Shown here: positions 54,101 to 60,100 of the stretch, piece after piece
How the letters are laid out: each line of letters begins with the position of its first letter
How positions within the stretch are numbered: the stretch's first letter is position 1
Source of the DNA: Gambelia wislizenii
Taxonomy: Eukaryota > Chordata > Lepidosauria > Squamata > Crotaphytidae
Direction of reading: 5' to 3'
Length of the DNA: 64,000 bases
Assembly (NCBI GenBank): GCA_030847615.1
Contig: JAUMIR010000002.1
Coordinates: forward strand, 111,422,309 to 111,486,308
Notes under the pieces: model-generated
The model's input: the letters and a program-made list of their open reading frames with translations, nothing else
The model's database searches: none
Told to the model about the DNA's origin: nothing
Position numbers and translations under genes: made by a program

Positions 54101-57100
54101 TTATATATCTTTACACTTAAGGATCTTATCTAGTTCCTTCATAGCTGCCCTTCCAAGTTTCCAGTTTTCTGATCTCTTGACTTCAGCCTCCATTCTGATT
54201 AATGACTGAGCCAAGCTATGGAAAATTTTGAACTATTTCAATGTCTTCATTGCCTGCTTTAAAGTTATTTATATAACTTTATATATATATTTATATAAAT
54301 CATCTGTGGTCATTATTTTTGTTTTCTTAATGTTCAACTGTAAACCTGCCTTTGCACTTTTGGCCTTGACTTTCTTCAGTAATTGTTCCAAGTTGTTACT
54401 ATTTTCTGCTAGTAATATGGTGTCATCTCTATATCTTAAATTGTTGAGGGTCCTCCCTCCAATTTACATGCCTCCTTCCTCTGCTTCTAATCCTGCTTGA
54501 CGTATAATATATTTGGCATACAAGTTAAACAGATATGGTGATAAAATGCAGCCTTGCCTGAACCCCATGCCAATTGGAAACCATTCCGTTTCTCTTTATT
54601 CTGTTCTAACAGTAGCCTCTTGTCCTGAGTGCAGGTTAAGCATCAGGACAATGAAATGTGTGGCATACTTATTTCTTTAAGAGTGATCCATAGTTTTTCA
54701 TTACCTATGCAATTAAAGATTTTGCTATATTCTATGAAGCACAGGCTGATTTTCTTTTGAAATTCTTTGGTCTGCTCCTTAAGCCAATGTATATTTGCAA
54801 TATGATCCCTAGTGCCTCTTCCTTTCCTGAACCCAGCTTGGACATCTGGCATTTCTAGCTCCAAATATGGTAAAAGTCCAACTTGTCTATAGCTTTCTTA
54901 AAATGGGCACCCAGAACTAGAACTGAATGCAGTATTCTAGACGAGGGCAGAACAGTGCAGAATATGGGGGGACTATTACTTCCCTCAACTTGAAAACCAT
55001 GCTTCTTTAATGCATGATAAAATAGCATTTGTTTTCTTTCCTGCAGCATCACACTGCTGGCTCATGTTCAACTTATGATCAACAATAATTTCAAGGTTCT
55101 TTTTCATGTAGTGCTGTGGAGCTATGTATTCCCCCATCCTATACAAGTGCATTTGGTTTTTGTGAACTAAATGTAGAATTTAGCATTTGTCTCTATTGAA
55201 TTTTATTTTATTAATATCTGCCCAATTTTTTAGTTTATCAAGGTCCTTTTGAATTCTGTTCCTATTGTCCAATGTGTTAACCATCCAATTTTGTGTCATC
55301 TGCATACCTGATAAGGATTCCCTCCACCCCATCATCTAAGTCATTGATCAAAAATGTTGAAGATGCAGAATCCTGAGGCACACCACTCGAGACCTCCTTC
55401 CAGTTTGAAGTATAGCAATTGATGATGACTCTTTGAGCATGGTTTTCAACCAATTATTGAACCATCTGACAGTGGAGATTATCAGACATGGGGGGACACG
55501 CCAAAAATCGCATTCCCAACCACATAAGAAGAACGAGAGGAAAACAGGAAGGGCAACCTTACCAAACACCTGTGTCCTTTAGCTGTTTTGCGGGCATAGC
55601 ACAGCTGTGGACATGGCTTCATTTTCCTATTGATGGGAACAAGCTGCTAATAGAAAGGGATGCTTTATTCACAGCCATGCTACATTGCCAGGATGCTGGT
55701 GGATGAGGTTGTCTGATAATCTTTCCCTTTTCTGGTCTTCTAGCAATCTTTTGACACAGTTTTTGCTGCATCTGATAATCTCCAGTATCCCCATCTATTC
55801 CACATTTAATCAATTTGCTAATCAAAATGTTATGCTGACCCTTATCAAAAGCTTTGCTGAAATCCAGATAACGGACATCCACAGCATTCACACCATCTAC
55901 TAAATTAGTGATCTGATAAAAAAAAAAGATATAAGATTAGTTAGACAAGATTTGTTCTTGACCATCCCATGTTGCTCCTACTGACCACTGCATTATCATC
56001 AGGATACTTGCAGACCAACTCCTGTATAATCCCTTCTAATATTTTTCTTGGTACTGAGGTCTATAGTTTCCTAGGTTGTCTTTTTTAAAATCTTGTTTAA
56101 AGAGAAGGACAGTGCTTGCCCTTCACCAGTCCTTTGGCATCTCACCTGTTCTCCAAGATTTCTCAAAAGTAATGGAAAGTGGTTCTACAAGTATGTCAGC
56201 AAGTTTCTTCAATATTCTGGATGCAGTTCATCTGATCCGGCAGATTTGAACTCACTTAAGGTTAGGTTTTCCATGGGTTTTTTTCCAGGCTGTGAGGCCA
56301 TGTTCTGGAAGAGTTTATTTCTGATGTTTTGCCTGCATCTGTGGCTGGCACTGTCAGAGAATGGCCAAACAGACACTAATGGACCATTAGCCAAACAGAC
56401 ACTAATCCTACTTGTATATCTCCACCTAGAAACTAGACATTCAAATACACAAATTTACATATCCTCTCCAACAGGGGCTCACAGTATATAACCCTCCCCC
56501 CCCCACACACACACTCCTACCAAGAGACACTGCAGACTGGGCCAGCCAGAAAAATCAGCAGTAGCAGAACATGTTATAAACCAACCTGGACACAAAATGT
56601 TATTTAAAAACACCAAAATTCTGGACCAAGCCAACAACTATCATGTCAACAACTATCAAGGAGCCCTGGTGGCGCAGTGGTTAAATGCCAGTACTGCAAG
56701 CCACCACGTTGCAAGTTCGATTCCAGAGGGCTCCAAGGTTCACTCAGCCTTCCATCCTTTCGTAGGTCGGTAAATTGAGTACCCAGCTTGTGGGGGGCAA
56801 TTAGCTAACACACATTGAAAGCTGCTTATTGCAGTGTAGATGTGTAAATAGCTATTGCTTAAAACAATTTGTAAGCTGCTCTGATAGCCTTGTGGCTGAA
56901 GAGCGGGGTATAAATAACTAAATAATTTTTTTTTAAATGTCAGAATGCACAGAGAAGCTATTGAAATCCACAAACACCTGGACAACTTCAACAGGAAAGA
57001 AGAAACCCTAAAAGTAAACAAAATCTGGCTGCCAGTCCTGAAAAACACTATCATCAAAACTCAACACTTGCGAATGAACTCCACCCAGGTATAGGGGGAT

Positions 57101-60100
57101 TTCCAGCAGACAATGGACCATTAGCCAACCATTAGCCAAACAGACACTAATCCTCCTTGCATATCTCCACCCAGAAAGTAGCCATTCAAATACACAAATC
57201 CTCCCCAACAGGGGTTCACAGTATATAAGCCGCCGCCGCCCCCCCCCCAGACACACACACACACTTACCCAACCATTCTCTGAAGATGTCAGCTACAGAT
57301 GCAGGTGAAATGTCATAAATAAACTCTTCCAGAACATGGCCTCACAGCCTGGAAAAAATCCAAGGAAAACCGGAAACAAAATATGTATTGAATAGTTCTA
57401 GTTACCATCATGAGTTTACAACTCATGAAACACACAGGATGAAAATTCAGTGTTTTTAAGGTTGGCAAAACATACTGGCATTCCATTTTTACTTTAGTGT
57501 AATGATTTTCCTTTTTTTCTATATAGCAGCAGCATCACCTGTTTATCCATCATATAGTCACCCAGCTACCAGTCACAGGTATACTAGTGGTGAGTTTTGT
57601 TTCAAATTGTTATCATTGGAGGGCAGGGGTATGAGCTCAAAAAGTTTAAGCACAGTAGTCTACATTCTATATTATGACCAAAGTGTATCATAGGCTAGAA
57701 ATATATATTCTACTACAGTAGGACCCCCGTATCCACTGATTCATTATCCACTGATTCAGTAATCCGTAGGACACAAAACAGCACACCTACCATAGAGTCT
57801 TCCCAGAAAATGTGTCATCTCTAGCCATTTTCTAGGTCCTCCAAGGCAACTCTATGGTATTTTAAACTGGAAGTCCTATTATTTTCAATGGCATTCGCTG
57901 TTATCTGCAGTTTTCAGTATCCATGCCCCCCGAAGAACCAATCCCCAGCGGATACAGGGGTCCTACTGTACAGATTTTATAAATCACAGTTTAGAGGCTT
58001 CGGATTTTGCTGGAAGGCTCATGCTTTGCCTCTTTCCCACTCACATGAAAGTTCCCACCGCATTTCCTGCTTTTGTTTAATCCTTGTTTGCCATAAAACC
58101 TGAAATGATGGTCAGCACTGCTAAACAAAAGCCTACTAGTAACCATGTTTTCATTTCTTGGTTTAGATTCATGGCACTAACCAAGAGATTAGCATTTAGG
58201 AAACTCTGGTTAGAAAGAACTAGAAAATGAAATAGAAAACCCTTATGGGAGATGAAGTATATCCTAAGCTCCACTGCTAAGCATGGATCCTCTTTTTTTG
58301 GGGGGGAGTTAAATTTAGAATGATCTACTTATTTATTTAGAACAATGTTACTCTATCCTTATTCTTAAATCAATATAATGTAAAGAAAAATTCTTAAGCA
58401 TTCATATTTTTGTTGTTGTCATGTACTGTCAAGTCATGTTCAACTTATGGCAACCCTATGAATGAAAGACCTCCAAGAGATCCTGTTATTAACTGTCGTG
58501 GTCAGGTCTTGCAAATTCAGGGCCATGGCTTCTTTGAGTCAATCCACATGTAACGTGGTCTTCCTCTTTTCCTACTGCCTTCAACTTTACCAAGAATTTA
58601 TAATTTTCCCCATTAATTTATATTTTCACATTAAGTTAATATCATTATTAAGTGCACCTCATTGAGGCAGGGGGAACTATGACTAAAACAGAGTGTATTT
58701 GACTTCAATATCTGATTAGTATTCATGAGTGCAAGAGGTTTTACCACGGCTATGGGCAAGTGATAAAACAGGTGTTCAGACTTCATGCACATAATAAAGC
58801 AGATGTGGCTGGCGTTCTTGGGCCAGGTCTGATGGGAAGTGGAGAGTCAATGGCCAGAATCCTATTGTTAGTCCCAACTAGAATCAATCTATTAAATAAT
58901 GGGATTTACTTCACCATTCAGCAATTGATTCAATGGATCTACTCAAGTAGATCCAAGCAGAATTCAGACTAACATCTGGAGGCCCATAGCTTCTCCTGCT
59001 ATAATACAACAACTGTAACTACATTTGGAGGTGAGAATTTACAGGCAGGGATAGTGCAACCCTTTTGCACATTTTCAAAATGTGACACCAACTCAGTTTT
59101 TTTTTAAAGCACTATAATACATAACATTTGCAGAGAGCTTTGAACACAAAACAGAATGATCTAAATGGAAATCTGTATTTACAGTTGATGGAGATCCACA
59201 CTTCATTATAGATGTCCCCCTAAAAGAAGATGCTCTTTGCTTTAACATTAATGAGGATCCAGGCGTAATATTAAACCTCATTAGAGACCCGGCTACAGGT
59301 AAGCTGAATGCAGACATAGGTTTCCCATCTTATCTGCTTTAGAATGAAGGGCTGGAATTCAGCATGGGACTTAACGTCTTCATAAGTGAACTTATATGTG
59401 TGGGTAATAGAATTGAGTAGTTTGCCAACTGAGTGATTGATGTGCCATGGCCCCAATGGGCACCAGTGTGCATTGGGCACTCCCAATGTGCACCCAGATA
59501 CCAGCTAGCAAGTGCCAGAGTGCAACAGGGGTACCCAATGCACATTATAAGTGCCTAATGCACATCAGGAGTACTCAATATGCATCAGGAGTGCCCAGTG
59601 CACATCCAAAACATTTGATGTGTATTGGAACAGTGTTGCTGGTGTCCAGATACACATCTTCACAATTCACTAACAGGATTTCATTGCATTTCCACAATGT
59701 AGCTACAGATTCATAAAGTTATGAAACAAAGACCATGATGTAGAATCTCAGCCCATGTCATAAGTCAATATTTTATTTATGTGTATGCTGTTTATTTTCT
59801 ATAATAATATTTTAGCCATAGAAGACTGCTCTTTTAATTAGAAAGGTTCACTTTTCCTAGTATTTTTCTTTAATTGTGTTTCCTTCTTCCCCAATCCACT
59901 CTCATATCTTCACCCCCATTAGGTATTACTGTCAATGGGCAGCTTGTTGGAGATAAGCAGAGCAGTAATGAGGCCAGTCCACACAATACTTATATTGGAA
60001 GGCTTGGAATTCTTAACACACAATTGAACATGAAACTTGAAATCACTCCTGAGAAAATCACTCTCCAAAATGGCACAAAGCAAATGAGTTTCACATGGCT

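Larger units (their letters stand above)
53187..56260 (-). pseudogene. CR1 LINE, antisense, decayed and twice interrupted
   Basis: The 3' part (53187-53631) is the inverse of the CR1 3' end and C-terminal codons ([20 protein letters not shown]). The coding pieces at 54891-55470 and 55787-56258 include [14 protein letters not shown] and [13 protein letters not shown] BovB sits at 53645-54877 and a MITE at 55474-55783. It has many stops and no octamer tail left. Confidence 0.88.
56265..57371 (+). pseudogene. Penelope-like element fragment split by a SINE
   Basis: A coding piece at 56939-57060 reads [20 protein letters not shown] followed by [12 protein letters not shown], typical of the C-terminal region of Penelope-like elements. 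The ends are long repeats: 57107-57371 is a direct copy of 56361-56510, and the outermost 56265-56360 is an inverted copy of 57280-57371. This matches the pLTR arrangement of these elements. The repeats hold a hammerhead-like core. A SINE at 56661 interrupts it. Confidence 0.75.

Noticed and set aside
56500..56520. C and CA runs as part of a CRISPR-like or regulatory array
   Set aside because: They are simple-sequence runs within Penelope-like terminal repeats. No CRISPR array is expected or seen in this vertebrate DNA.
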